Below, one piece after another: positions 1 to 10,445 of a stretch of DNA of 30,280 nucleotides (its first letter is position 1; each line of letters begins with the position of its first letter). The stretch covers positions 41,082-71,361 of the forward strand of contig BFEA01000738.1 in NCBI GenBank assembly GCA_003427395.1, read 5' to 3'. This stretch comes from Chara braunii (Eukaryota > Streptophyta > Charophyceae > Charales > Characeae). Made by a program: the position numbers and the translations under genes. The notes beneath the pieces were generated by a model, which saw only the letters and a program-made list of their open reading frames with translations, had not been told where the DNA came from and searched no databases.

Positions 1-43
<43 letters not shown>

Positions 44-106
44 CGTGTGCGTATGTGTATGCGTGCGTGTTTGTATGTGTGTGTGTGATGTGTGTGTGTG
101 TGTGTG
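1..106. repeat. compound (GA)n-(GT)n microsatellite
   Basis: Uninterrupted GA dinucleotides run to about position 41 and are followed by imperfect GT repeats with CG/AT interruptions. The same GT/GA compound pattern recurs at about 8560-8700, 12415-12690 and 14503-14612, so it is a recurring component of this region. The window edge cuts the tract. Confidence 0.95.
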
Positions 107-238
107 GAATGTAGTTGAGGGGAAAAAGGGTTAGTTTGTTGTTTTCTTTTCCTTTAATGGGTGATGGTGAAGCAGTTGATGAGTAGGAAGACAGACATTG
201 TTGTAGTTTAAGGAATGCCAAGAGTCTTGTGAGTGTAT

Positions 239-239
<1 letters not shown>

Positions 240-275
<36 letters not shown>

Positions 276-295
276 AGAGAGAGTGAGAGAGAGAT
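240..295. repeat. poly-T tract followed by GA repeat
   Basis: About 35 consecutive T are followed by a short GA-rich stretch. It lies 3' of Helitron copy 1, whose genes read leftward. It could be a poly-A tail of a retroposed sequence on the minus strand, but I see no target-site duplication or body to support that. Confidence 0.85.
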
Positions 296-588
296 AGATG
301 TAGAATTAGAATTTTGGGAGGTTAAGTTGTGTTTTGAAAGAAAACAAGCATGTTAGTTATATGTGTGTGTTTATGAAAGAGGTGCTTGATTTTTGAAAGG
401 TTGTATGAATACTTGACATACCTTTATTTGTACTTGGTTTTGAGTCGATTGTCCTTGAATCTTGTTGTCTGCATTGTATTTCAACCTTGTTGTCTGCATA
501 GCTTGTAGTCGAGTGTTTGAGTGTGGTTGTTATTTGTGTTAACATAATTGTTGATGATTAGCATTGTTTTATATATAATTTATTTTTT
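296..588. other. AT-rich flank 3' of Helitron copy 1, no supported gene
   Basis: No recognisable gene. The phrase CTTGTTGTCTGCAT occurs twice within 30 bases (about 460-500). A 62-codon minus-strand frame (357-545) has no recognisable domain. The Helitron 3' terminus (a hairpin near CTRR) should lie here or further left, but I could not identify one with confidence. Confidence 0.5.
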
Positions 589-1516
589 TTATGTTTCACA
601 AAGTAGTTGTGGTGGATAGGTGGTTGTGGAGTGTGGGTGTTGTGTAATTTCATTGAGTGTGTAGAGATAAAATTCGTTATGAATTAATGCTCTCTGTAAC
701 GGCGTGTCTTTTTTAGAGAAATCATTGATATGTGAAAGTGGGTTAGGTAGCATAAGATGACGAAGCATAATGAGGACAAAAACGCCACAATCAAGAGAAT
801 TAGTTTGTTGTGGTTCTTGTAAGATATGTGTTTATGCATTTTGTAGTATGCTTAAACATTCTGTTCTAGTTGTTAGCCATCCTTTGATGTAGGAGAAAAA
901 TGTTGTATCAGTAGTGGAAAGACTGTCATAGTAATATATAGTTTGTGTTTCGAGATTTAAATATCCTAGTGTCCAATGAGTATTGTTAATGTTTATTGGT
1001 GAAAAAAAATGTGTGAGTGTGGTGAATGGTCGAAATCTATTTCTTCTTTGGATTTATCGATCATTGCAATGGTGATCATTTTTTTCTTTTCCTTAGCTGT
1101 ATGCGAATGTGTTTGCTATGAAGATCGTTGTTGATTTATCCATGATTAATTCTGCATAACTATTTATGAGTATATCTGTAAGTCAATAATGCTCATGTAG
1201 TGTGATGTATAAACATGATTCTGAATCGATTGGGATTGGAACAACGTTTTCATCATCTGAATTTGTATCAATATATTTGTTACGTTGTAAAGTTGGAGTT
1301 TGAAAAACTGATTGTGAAGTTACGAAAAGTGATGTTTTTGATTGGTTAGGGTTTATGGGTATGTTTGTTAGAGACGAAGGTACGTAAAAAACATTCGTTG
1401 ATGTTGTTTGGATGTGTTGTTATATCTGGATCATCGGACAAAAAAATCAAGTTAAGCATATTGATGTTGTCTTTTATTATTGGAGAAATAATCAGTTGTT
1501 CGAATTTTGTTTGAGG
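589..1516 (-). pseudogene. Ulp1/C48-type cysteine protease domain, 3' of the Helitron helicase (broken)
   Basis: Read on the minus strand this stretch gives the full motif order of a Ulp1/SENP (peptidase C48) domain, which in known proteins cleaves SUMO-like conjugates or precursors. Seen: LTDILINSYAELI (about 1144-1182), NTFAY, SPININNTHW (catalytic His codon 976-978), IYYYDSL (catalytic Asp 925-927), then EPQQTNSLDCGVFVL (oxyanion Gln 805-807, catalytic Cys 787-789). The frame ends with TAA at 589-591. Breaks: TAA at 832-834, TGA at 1183-1185 just before LTD (where the family often has Trp), another stop after NTFAYS, and shifts at homopolymer runs near 1100, 1008 and 1390. Part 1183-1516 is low-similarity linker. 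It follows the helicase end directly, so it was probably the C-terminal domain of the transposon protein. Assignment to the family is strong; the fusion is inferred. Confidence 0.85.
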
Positions 1517-3286
1517 TTATATCGGCAGTTGTTGTAAGTTTGTTGTGTATGATTTTTTATTTTTTTCGTCTATGTATGATGTAGAAGATGGTTTTTTAAA
1601 CATGTTTTGTATGAAGTCAGATTGGAATAGGTTTGTTGAAATCTTTGTAAGTCTCTCATCTTCACGTAACACGTTGTCGTCGGGTTTGAAGAATTTTGTG
1701 AGTGGATTGGTTAATGGTTTGAGGGTTGTGAAAGCGTAGCGATTTATAACACGAGATACTGCAATATATCATTGTTGTGGTACATTTTTTTTTTCCATTT
1801 GTGGTGTTGATAAAACTTTCCAGTCCGCAAGAATCATTGATGTTAGGATTTCTCCTTGGACTTTATAAAGTGTGGAAGCAATTGCGGAAATGAAAGGGAA
1901 TTGTTTTGGATATAGTGTGCAAGTGCATTGTGGTGAGAATGAAATGCGTGGTAATGATACAGTGACTGATCGTTTGGAACGTTCAAAGAAAACTGGGTAA
2001 ATATCCTGAGGTAGTTGAGCATTTGATGCGAATGGGAATAATTCGAATCCTTTTCTGTTTGGAATTCGAACCAAGGCAACTTGAGGAGGTTGATTTGGGA
2101 AAAACACATGAGTAGATGCTGCTGTGTCAAAAATAAGTCGGAATTGTGTTGTTGGATTAAATTGTAACGAATGTAAAATTTCGAATGTGTCGTTGGCAAT
2201 GCCCCTATATGGATCGACATTTTGGGTGAATACAATTGACATGCCTCGAATAAGATCTAAGAATTGTGCACAGCGTCCTAACATGTTGTAGGGGAGGGAC
2301 ATTATGAAACAAACATCATGTGCATTTTTATTTTTAAAGTTTTTTCCAAAATTTGCAACAATACGTATTGGGTAATGATTTTGAGGCAATTGTTTTGCTA
2401 ACTTGCGAACGTATGAATAAATGATGTTCGTACGCGTGTCATTGTATGGTGTTGCGTATATCGGTGTTTGATTAGTGTTTAGTAACTTGGATGGTAGTGA
2501 ATTTTTGTGTGGGTGAGAAGAATGTAGTCGTGAGTTAATAATTTCAATGAACTCATCAGTCCAAATGCCCTTGCGAGCTTTTGAACATCCTTCTCCCCAA
2601 GGGGGATCTGATTTGAAACGAACGCTTTCATCTAAAATGATGATTGTTTTGAAAAGACGCCAAAGTTTAAACCCTTCAACATCGAATGAATTGGATGCAT
2701 ATTTTTGTGAGAGCTGTTCATATAGTGGTTTACCCATAACTGGTGGCATTTGAAACCAATCCTTTGAAAAAATAATATGTAATCCTCCGAATGGTAAATC
2801 CAGCTTTCTTTCTTCTCGTAATGCCATATCTAATTTAACAATTTGTTTTTTGTTCATCATACTTATTTCATCAATTATAAGGAGTTGAAGTTCTGTTGAA
2901 TAACCTGGAACTCCTTTGAAATTTGCACTACGTTGTTCGAAAGAGTGTTCTTTTTCAAATATATGCATGCCCATCCAACTGTGAATTGTAGCACTATATA
3001 TCCCTACTGCGGCTTTTCCAGTAAACGCTGTTTTTGCAATTGCTTTTGGTCTTTGCTTAGCATTGGAAAAAGCTTGGATGGCAGCAATGACGTGTCATTT
3101 TCCTGTCTCGCCTTGTCCAGTTAAGAACATTAGGAGTTGTTGTTTTTTTATTTTTTCTTTCATGTCATTCAATGTTATGTTTTGTGGTTTAGCTTCAAAT
3201 GATACTTGATCGTTTTATGTTTTTAAAAGACTTGATGCTGCAAAAGTGAAAGCTACGTGTTGTTTTTTAGTAAGTTGAAATTGTTG
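1517..3286 (-). pseudogene. PIF1-family helicase domain of Helitron copy 1 (broken)
   Basis: The Hel half of RepHel, an SF1B 5'-3' helicase expected to unwind DNA during rolling-circle transposition. Motifs in order: Walker A GQGETGK (3098-3118), motif Ia TAFTGKAAVGIYSATIHSW, Walker B LLIIDEISMM, motif III FSKDWFQMPPV, conserved DESVRF, late motif TLYKVQGEILTSMILADW, and the C-terminal motif YIAVSRV (1748-1768). The longest open stretch is 1769-2974, but the reading frame clearly starts further upstream. In-frame stops: TAA 3215-3217, TGA 3095-3097 immediately after the Walker A lysine (where Ser/Thr is expected; copy 3 has Ser), TGA 1769-1771 just before YIAVSRV, TAA 1517-1519. All lie in one frame, so the decay here is by substitution. 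Confidence 0.92.
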
Positions 3287-4461
3287 TCACATTTTTGTTA
3301 TTGTGGGGAACTTTTTTGTTTTCAAAGGTTCATTGTTTGTTTTTTGTATACAGTTCATATTAGATGGATGCAAAGCATTGGTTAGTATTTTTACTCGTCT
3401 TAATTGAGGAATATCATACCAAGGATGAATTTCTACGTTTTCTGATGAAGATTCATACGTGTTGGTAAGAATGTGATTTTTTTGCCATGTTTGTAAATGT
3501 AAGATGTTTGATAAAATTTGTTTTTTTAACGTATTTAATAGAGGTTGGCTATATGAATTTATTTCTGTATAGGTTTTGCATGTTGTTTGCGCAGTTTGAG
3601 TCATTAGTGTATGATACAGACTTGAGGTATTTCTGGTCTACAGTTGTGTGGTTGGGACCATTGAAAAATGAACAGGATCATTTGGTGTTTTTGTAGGATT
3701 TTGTTTATTGTGTACAAAGTCTCTACTCTCTGAATCAAAAAAGTAAAGATCATCGTAATCTTCATCAACCATGTTCATTTTCTTGTTTGAGTTTTTGTCA
3801 TTTGGTGTTGATTCTGCGTCATCTTCTTGCACTTCATCAGTGGTTGCGTATGTTGGACGATTTGCTTGCACTTCAACTGCTCGTTTTCGTGTGATATGAT
3901 AATCCTGCACGTTCAAGTATACTGAACGGCTAAAATTAGGCATTATTTTATAATATTGAAGAAATGATGAGTGTCAATCTATGTTATTAGGTATTAAGTC
4001 TTGAACATTACGAAATAGTTTAAACAACAAAAGAGTTAGTTGAGCTTGACGAGTTAAGTCTGCTGGAGTTTTACATGTATCATAAAGCGGGATGCGAGAT
4101 CCGGATGGAATATTTGGAATACATACAATTTTGTATCGTCCTAAACATTTTGATTTTGATTGTGCATGATTTGAAAGGAATAAGAAATCAGTTGCAGATG
4201 ATAAAATGTTATTTTTTGTAAAATAATTGCATGAGAGTTCGTAGAGACAAAGTGATGATAAAGAAAGAGGACAAATTTATAGTCGTTTAGTGGATGAATG
4301 ATAGCATATTCTCTGTTATCTTGTTCTATTTTACATTTTGTTTCTGGTTCTTGTAAAAGTTGTTTGAGCGTTTGACGCAGGTTAAAAAAATTATAATAAT
4401 GACTTGTATATGCGCAAGATTGTCTTATTATATATAAAGCACATAATGGACCTGCAACTTC
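3287..4461 (-). pseudogene. Rep-helicase connecting region of Helitron copy 1 (broken)
   Basis: The segment between the Rep tyrosine and the helicase. It is supported by collinear similarity with the same segment of copy 3 (about 22.02-23.42 kb): shared phrases include LCALYI, SSLCLYE/SSLCVYE, AQLTLLLFK and YHITRKRA/FYITRKRA. A frame change occurs near 4270, since the reading matching copy 3 moves from one frame to another. In-frame stops include TGA at about 3976 (after NNID), TAG at 3638 and TGA at 3287. The 101-codon stretch at 3638-3943 is rich in Asp/Glu/Asn and is probably a flexible linker. No catalytic motif is visible. Confidence 0.75.
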
Positions 4462-6492
4462 TTATTTGTTTGTCATTGTGAACATTTCTGATGTCAGTCG
4501 TTGACGTGCTTTTGCGTTTGTAGGCAGTTCTTCATTTTGTTCGGCTGTTTTTTCTCGTTCTTGTCTTGCATCAAATGCTGCTAATTGCAATGCGATGTTA
4601 CGATCAATTTTGTGTTGGTCTTTTCTTGTGTATCTACACGCGTAATAAATACGATCACTAGCTTCAACATCTCCAAATAATGGTTGTATATCATGATTAC
4701 ATTTGAAAGTTGCGAGGATAACATCGTTATAATTATTAATGTATTTGTGTCCAGAAGACCGACGCAATTCAACTCGATTTGATGTGAGTATAGTTTGTTC
4801 TTGACGTGTACGCGGGTATAAATACCGACAAACTTTATCTGTGTTTGTGCATTGTGATTTTTTGAAACATGATGTTCTATGAGCCCAATGATGCGTTTGG
4901 ACAAGGTAAACAAGAAGACAGACTATTGATTTAAAATAATTGTCATTGAAACAATGATGAATTGGGTTGGGTGACATATTTAAAAGTTGTTGAGAATATT
5001 CATGTAAGTAAATTGGGTCTTCTGCATTTCGTACATAAAAATTTTGAGGTTTATCTTGAATTTGTAATGATAATAATGCATGTGATTTTGTTGTTTTAAA
5101 AATGCTTTGGCGTAATAAATGTTGGCAGCTTATTTTGGTTTTACATTTTTGACATTCTCCGGTTGTAGATTATTTTGAATGTTTTGGGTCTTGTTTTTTT
5201 TTTAAGGGTGAACGATAGGAATTTGGGTTTATTTGAAGGGGAATGTGACATGGTTGTTGAGCGTGATAAGTGGAACATGGTAGGTCGGTGATTGGTTGTG
5301 GGATTGAGGTTGTGACAATGAGATCAACACAATTTGCTATAATAGTGTTGAGGGTAGGAATGGTGTTTTGAAGTTGATCAAAGACGTTTGTTGTAGGAGG
5401 GACGTTTTTTAACCAGATGAAACAATGATGGTGTAATGTTCCACGTCCTTGTGTTTCGACCATACCATAATATGCGTTTACGTGTCCAAAGAGTCCACCA
5501 TTTGTTAACAATTTCTGTGCGTTTTTAGTGAATCCAACTACTTTTTAAAAAAATATATTAATTAGTCGATCAAATAGTCTTGCTGATGCAATGCTATCTA
5601 TCATTGACACGCGTTTTAGTTCTAATAACGGTATGCGTCGTATATGTTCAAATGCATTTATAAAATGTGGTATATTTAAAATGTCAGCGTATGATGCGAA
5701 TGTGAACGACATATCTGTGTTGGGTGTGATTGTCAAGAAAAGACTTGGTTGGCCGAATCGATCGCATGTTGCAAATGCCTCTTGTCTTCGAACACGACGT
5801 TCTGCATTGCTTCCCCAAATATATGCAGCACTGCATTCAACAGTTTTCAAAAATGTATTGACTGTGACAGTGATTGACAATGGAGGATGTGCACAACGTC
5901 GTCGACGATTGTTTTCCTTATCAATTCGTAACGGTTCAGTTGTAATATTTGATATTGGTTTGTGTGTAGAGGGGTGGGAGTTGCATGTTATGCTGGTCAT
6001 TTTGTAGCCTCGATCGAGTGCTAGTTTATCGAATGAGGCTTATACATAATACTGATGTTGTGCAAAACGTCTATGACTGAGTAAGCAATAATGTTTCACA
6101 CAAAGTTCTTTGGATACAGGAACTCTTCGATCTAGTTCCTTTGAGAAACCTTTTCCAAAAGGAAAAAGGTGAGGAAACATTTCAGCATCTAATGCAGGAT
6201 CGAATGCATTTGCAAATTTTGATGACGAATTGACTTTAAAAAGCATTGCATCGTTGATTGTTTCTAGATGTTGATTTATAATTTGTTTTTCTACGAAATC
6301 GACGATTGTTGTTGTGGAATGAGTAAAAATAACTGTTTTTTCTATGTACGTTTTTTCGTCAATACAGTCAAGAGGAATATTTATACCGTCCTGTTCATTG
6401 TCTATTTTTTTAGCTGTGTGTCCATCATTTATATAATCAATCACTGATGAAGAAACGAAGTTATCAACTTGTATTGGTATTTGTTTGACCAC
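4462..6492 (-). pseudogene. Helitron Rep (HUH) nuclease domain, copy 1 (broken by stops only)
   Basis: The Rep half of RepHel: nicks and joins single-stranded DNA at the transposon ends. All recognisable parts are in one frame: FPHLFPFGKG (Helitron-like N hallmark), YIWGSNAERR with QPSLFLTITPNTD, HUH motif TLHHHC (His codons 5425-5433), a CQKCKTK knuckle, HKYINNYNDV, and the tyrosine motif YYACRYTRK (4630-4647), matching Y-x2-(K/R)-Y. Internal stops interrupt it: TAA 6040-6042, TAA 5545-5547 and TAA near 5170, then TAA at 4462. In copy 2 the codon matching 6040 is a Leu codon, so that stop is a recent private change. Catalytic residues are all retained. Confidence 0.92.
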
Positions 6493-6565
6493 TGAATTAT
6501 CGAGTGTAATATTTTTGTAAAAGGGATTGTATAATTTATAAAATGAAAGTAATTTTAAAACAACA

Positions 6566-7021
6566 TCATGTCGTACTGCGTGTAATTTTTTTTATTTGTG
6601 TAAATTGATCATTTGTGAAAGGTCCTGCTAAAATGATTCTGTAAATAGAATCTGCATTTTGTTGACGTGGCAACAAAGTTGCTGGTGGTCCTGGAATAAC
6701 ATCAAAAAGTAACAAATGAGAACGAATCGCTCGATATAAACCGCCTTGCATGATTCTCGTTTGTGCTATAATAGTGATGAGACTTGTCATTACTATTTCT
6801 GGTCATGTTGGATTAGGAATTGTAGATGGTAAACGACCAATGAAGAAATGGTTAGCAATTGCAAATTTTGGGAGTTGTGGTTTGTTTGGTTTTTTAAATA
6901 ATGATGTGTTACATTGTATGCAAATATCGAATATAATATTTGTATCAGTGATTTTGTGAATGCCTGCTCTTTAAAGCATAATATTTGCAAATACGGGAGA
7001 GATATTTGAGCAATCATAATA
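6566..7021 (-). pseudogene. DUF6570-like region of Helitron copy 1 (broken)
   Basis: A domain often found between the N-terminus and the Rep of Helitron proteins; its function is unknown to me. Seen: CIQCNTSLF, then KFAIANHFFIGRLPS, then SLITIIAQTRI, RAIRSHLLLFD and SIYRIILAGPFTNDQ, which fits the Cys-pair, AxANxxxxGxxP and GxxxGH-like layout of DUF6570. It needs more than one frame, and TAA codons follow TPLQ and NIML; copy 2 has CAA and TCA at those two positions. Family assignment is from pattern memory only. Confidence 0.65.
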
Positions 7022-7817
7022 TTATTGTAGAGGTGTCGGTAAATTATCATCAGGACAATACAAACATGATCGCATTCGTTCTAATGTTGCATCACCGTTT
7101 ATAGAATAACTCGATAAGTCAGTTTGTAGTTGAAATCGATCAAATATGCAACAATTTTTTTCTGCTATAGCATTTGGACTTAAATTATGTATGAGTTGAT
7201 CTAGAATTTGTTGTTGTTTTTGTTTTGTGATACTTTCAAATCCTGCAAGAAAGTCTTTTGTATTTGATGGTTGTTGACGAGCAAGCATTTTTAAACGTGG
7301 ATGTTTGATTGGAATTGCATTTGGATGGATTTGTTTTTCATTTTGCTTGTTGTGTTGTTGTTTGTTTTTATTTTTTGTTAGAGCATTTGAACTTTTATCT
7401 ATGAGTTCATGTAGAATTTTTTTTCTTTTTTTCTTTTGTGATAGTTTTAAATCTTGCAATAAAGTTTTAGTTATTTGATGGTTGTTGACGAGCAAGTATT
7501 TTTAAACGTGTATATTTGATTGGAATTGCGTTTGGATTGACTTGTTTTTCATTTTGCGTATTGTGTTGTTGTATGTTTTTATATTTTTCATTATGTTTTG
7601 TTTTTCGATTCCGATATTTAAGTCGTTGTTTTTTATTAATTTGTTGTTTTCTATTATTATAAAATTGATGTCGTTTTGTTTTTTTTAATCCTTGTTTTTT
7701 TTCATTTTCTATAGATTTACGAATATGATATGTTAATCGTTTGTTTTTAAGTATTTCATCTTTATTATTATTATATGTTTGACGACGTTTTTGTACAATT
7801 TTTTCATTTTTATTCAT
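7022..7817 (-). pseudogene. basic N-terminal region of the Helitron protein, copy 1
   Basis: Two overlapping minus-strand frames (7467-7817 and 7022-7495). The first 80 residues are very rich in Lys, Arg, Asn and Gln (QKRRQTYNNNK, KNKRLTYHIRK), typical of a nucleic-acid-binding or nuclear-targeting tail. The ATG at 7815-7817 is the most upstream in frame. The region ends with CCIFDRF and CLYCPDDNLP, Cys pairs also present in copies 2 and 3. A 211-bp internal tandem duplication repeats the NAIPIK-RLK-LARQQPSN segment; because 211 is not a multiple of three it causes the frame change. An AT-rich TATA-like stretch lies upstream (about 7845-7860), promoter role unproven. Confidence 0.75.
7170..7591. 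repeat. 211-bp tandem duplication inside the Helitron N-terminal coding region
   Basis: Two head-to-tail copies, about 7170-7380 and 7383-7591. GATGGTTGTTGACGAGCAAG occurs in both, 211 bp apart, and TGTGTTGTTG at 7351 and 7562 is also 211 bp apart. The copies differ at roughly 15-20 % of positions, so the duplication is not recent. It is also present in copy 2 (about 11025-11446) but not in copy 3. Confidence 0.85.
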
Positions 7818-8100
7818 CGTTAACTTCTTTGTTAGATATATAATAATATTATATTTATAAAGTTTTTTTTTTGAATGAATAATTTTGTTGTTGAAATTGT
7901 ATTGAAGTTATTTTTTAAATATTTTGTTTTTAGTGTTGTTTGTATTTTTTTTTCAAATTTTTTAAGATTAAGTATATGTTAAAATTAAAATATGCACATA
8001 CCTCATAAATCATTGTTCAGCATATTGAAAATATTTCAAGGAATACATGACAAAGAAATACAAAAGAATACAAATTGTGAGAAATATCAGTCATTTTGTG
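7818..8100. other. AT-rich non-coding stretch 5' of Helitron copy 1
   Basis: Strongly AT-rich with T and A runs and no reading frame of note. It should contain the Helitron promoter and 5' end (5'-TC on the minus strand), but nothing in the sequence fixes the boundary. It is repeated exactly at 11673-11955. Confidence 0.6.
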
Positions 8101-8119
8101 TTTCTTGCTTGTTCAATTA

Positions 8120-8530
8120 TAGCTTTCACCGAAGGCTTAAACGTGCAATTATAGCCTTCACTTAGGGATTTTAGTTAACATTCAATAGAATCAATAGCCC
8201 TTACTTAGGGCTTTTAGTCAACATTGGTTGGAATCAATAGGGCCTTCGCTTACGACTTTCATTTACGGCCTTCACTTAGGGCCTTGTTGAGTTGTAGCCT
8301 TGACTTAGAGCTTCAATAAAGAATTATAGCCTTCACTTAGGGCTTTTAATCAACATTGATTATTATCAATAGCCTTCACGTAGGGCTTTTAGTCAACATT
8401 GGTTGGAATCAAGAGGTCCTTTACTTAGGGTCTTCATTTATGACCTTCACTTAGGGCGTTTATCTTTTGGTTACAGCCTTTGCTTAGGTTTTTCGGTTAG
8501 GGCCTTCAAATTGTGCTTTGATCTTTTAGG
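8120..8530. repeat. CCTTCACTTAGGGC-type tandem repeat array
   Basis: Seven or more degenerate copies of the core GCCTTCACTTAGGGC, separated by phrases such as TTTTAGTCAACATTGG and GGAATCAATAG. The cores are arranged in a higher-order unit of about 175 bp: AATTATAGCCTTCACTTAGGG recurs at 8147 and 8322. The same family occurs at about 11975-12385, 14260-14400, 15580-15840 and 16080-16265. No coding sense is evident. Confidence 0.9.
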
Positions 8531-8559
8531 TACAAAGTTTGTTTCAACTTTCATGTCTG

Positions 8560-8658
8560 TGTACGTGTGCGTGTGTGTATGTGTGTATGTGTTTGTGTGT
8601 GAAAGATATAGATAGATAGAAAGAGAAAAAAAAAAGAAAAAAAGAGAAAGAGAGAGAA

Positions 8659-8689
<31 letters not shown>

Positions 8690-8691
8690 AC

Positions 8692-8730
<39 letters not shown>

Positions 8731-8767
8731 TAAAAAAAAAAAAAAAAAAAAAAAAACCGAGAAAAAG
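8560..8767. repeat. GT / GATA / GA / poly-A compound simple repeat
   Basis: GT repeats, then GATA and GAAA-type repeats, then two A runs of more than 20 bases separated by GGT. It ends at the N at 8768. The A-run lengths are identical to those at 12553-12611. Confidence 0.95.
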
Positions 8768-8768
8768 N
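8768..8768. other. single ambiguous base, probable contig join
   Basis: One N. The sequence to its left matches 12622 and leftward exactly; the sequence to its right abruptly enters Helitron coding sequence at the equivalent of position 4908. This is what a joined pair of contigs, or a misassembly across a repeat, looks like. Confidence 0.7.
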
Positions 8769-10349
8769 AAACAAGAAGACAGACTATTGATTTAAAATAA
8801 TTGTCATTGAAACAATGATGAATTGGGTTGGGTGGCATATTTAAAAGTTGTTGAGAATATTCATGTAAGTAAATTGGGTCTTCTATACTTCGTACGTAAA
8901 AATTTTGAAATTTATCTTGTATTTGTAATGATAATAATGCATCTGATTCTGTTGTTTGAAAAATACTTTGGCGTAATAAGTGTTTGAAGCTTATTTTGGT
9001 TTTACATTTTTGACATTCTCCTGTTGTAAGTTTTTTCAAATGTTTAGGGTCTTGTGTTTTTTTTAAGGGTGAACGATAGGAGTTTGGGTTTATTTGAAGA
9101 GGAATGTGACATGGTTGTTGAGCGTGACACGTGGAACATGCCAGATCGCTGATTGGTTGTGGGATTGAGGTTGTGACAATGGTATCAACATAATTTGTTA
9201 TAATAGTGTTGAGGGTAAGAATGGTGTTTTGAAGTTGATCGAAGATGTTTGTTGTAGGTGGTACATTTTTTAACAAGATCAAACAATTAAGGTGTAATGT
9301 TCCACGTCATTGTATTTCGACCATACCATCATATGCATTTACGTGTCAAAAAAGTTCACCATTTGTTGACGATTTTTGCGCGTTTTTAGTGAATCCAACT
9401 ACTTTTAAAAAAAATATATTCATTAGTCGATCAAACAGTCTTGCTGATGCAATGCTATCTTCTATTGATACGCGTTTTAATTCTGATAACGGTATGTGAG
9501 GTGTATGTTCAAATGCATTTATAAAATCTGATATATTTAAAATGTAAGCGTATGATGCGAATGTGAACGATATATCTGTGTTGGGTGTGATTGTCAAGAA
9601 AAGACTTGGTTGGCCGAATCGATTGCATGTTGCAAATGCTTCTTGTCTTCGAGCACGATGTTCTGCATTGCTTCCCCAAATATATACAGCAGTGCATTCA
9701 ACAGTTTTCAAAAATGTATTGACTGTGGCAGGAACTGGCAATGGAGGAGGTCCACAACGTCGTCAACAATTATTTTCCAAACCAATTCGTAACTGTTCAG
9801 TTGTAATATTTGATATTGGTCTGTGTGTAGAGGGGTGAGAGTAGCATGTTATGCTGACCATTTTGTAGTCTCGATCGAGTGTTAGTTTATCGAATGAGGC
9901 TAATACATAATGGTGATCTTGTGTAAAACATCTATGAATGAGTAAGCAATAATGTCTCACACAAAGTTCTTTGGATGCAGGAACTCTTCGATCTGTTTTT
10001 TTTTAGAAACCTACTTCCAAAAAGAGGTGAGGAAACATTTTAGCATCTAATGCATGATCAAATGCATTTGCGAATTTTGATGACGAATTGACTGTAAAAA
10101 GCATTGCAGCGTTGATTGTTTCTTGATGTTGATGTATAATTTGTTGTTCTATGAAATCGTCGATTGTTATTGTTGAATGAGGAAAAAAATCTGGTTTTTT
10201 ATGTTAGTTTTTTCGTCAATACATTCAAGAGGAGAATTTATAGCGTCCTGTTCATTGTCTATTTTTTTAGTTGTGTGTCCATCATTTATAAAATCAATCA
10301 CTGATGCAAGAATGAAGTTATCAACTTGTATTGGTATTTGTTTGAGCAC
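8769..10349 (-). pseudogene. Helitron Rep domain, copy 2 (partial, catalytically damaged)
   Basis: Equivalent to the copy 1 Rep but truncated before the tyrosine motif. Recognisable: YIWGSNAEHRARRQEAFATC, QPSLFLTITPNTD, VNAYDGMVE, LKNVPPTTN, CQKCKTK. The HUH motif reads HLN (codons 9286-9294) instead of HxH, and the preceding Gly codon is TGA (9307-9309), with another TGA at 9346-9348. The region matching FPHLFPFGKG (about 10005-10060) carries small indels. It cannot encode an active nuclease. Confidence 0.85.
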
Positions 10350-10445
10350 TAAATTATCGAATGTAATATTTTTGTAAAAGGGATTGTATAATTTATAAAA
10401 TGAAAGTAATTTTAAAACAATATCATGTCGTACTGCGTGTAATTT

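Larger units (their letters stand above)
589..7817 (-). mobile_element. Helitron copy 1, near full-length, degenerate
   Basis: An autonomous-type Helitron (rolling-circle transposon) reading right to left. Order of recognisable parts: basic N-terminus, DUF6570-like region, Helitron-like N domain (motif FPHLFPFGKG), HUH nuclease (TLHHHCFIWL), catalytic-tyrosine region (YYACRYTRK), connector, PIF1-family helicase, Ulp1-like protease. All belong to one originally continuous or near-continuous coding region now broken by stops and a few frameshifts. The stated limits are those of the recognisable coding part; the true 5' TC end (beyond 7817) and 3' CTRR end were not located. The element is AT-rich, like its flanks. 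Confidence 0.9.

Noticed and set aside
1070-3300. TGA reassigned as a sense codon, given several in-frame TGA in Helitron copy 1
   Set aside because: The TGA positions correspond to different residues (Ser in two places, probably Trp in others), TAA and TAG stops also occur in frame, and frameshifts are present, so ordinary pseudogene decay explains it.
5591-6007. 138-codon plus-strand frame opposite the Rep domain, and the similar one at 9563-9838
   Set aside because: Shadow of the Rep coding strand; the minus strand has the HUH-Rep motifs and the conservation pattern.
8120-8530. CRISPR-like or telomere-like array because of regular TTAGGG-containing repeats
   Set aside because: Spacing is irregular, spacers are themselves repeated, and TTAGGG is only part of a longer core; there are no direct TTAGGG tandems.
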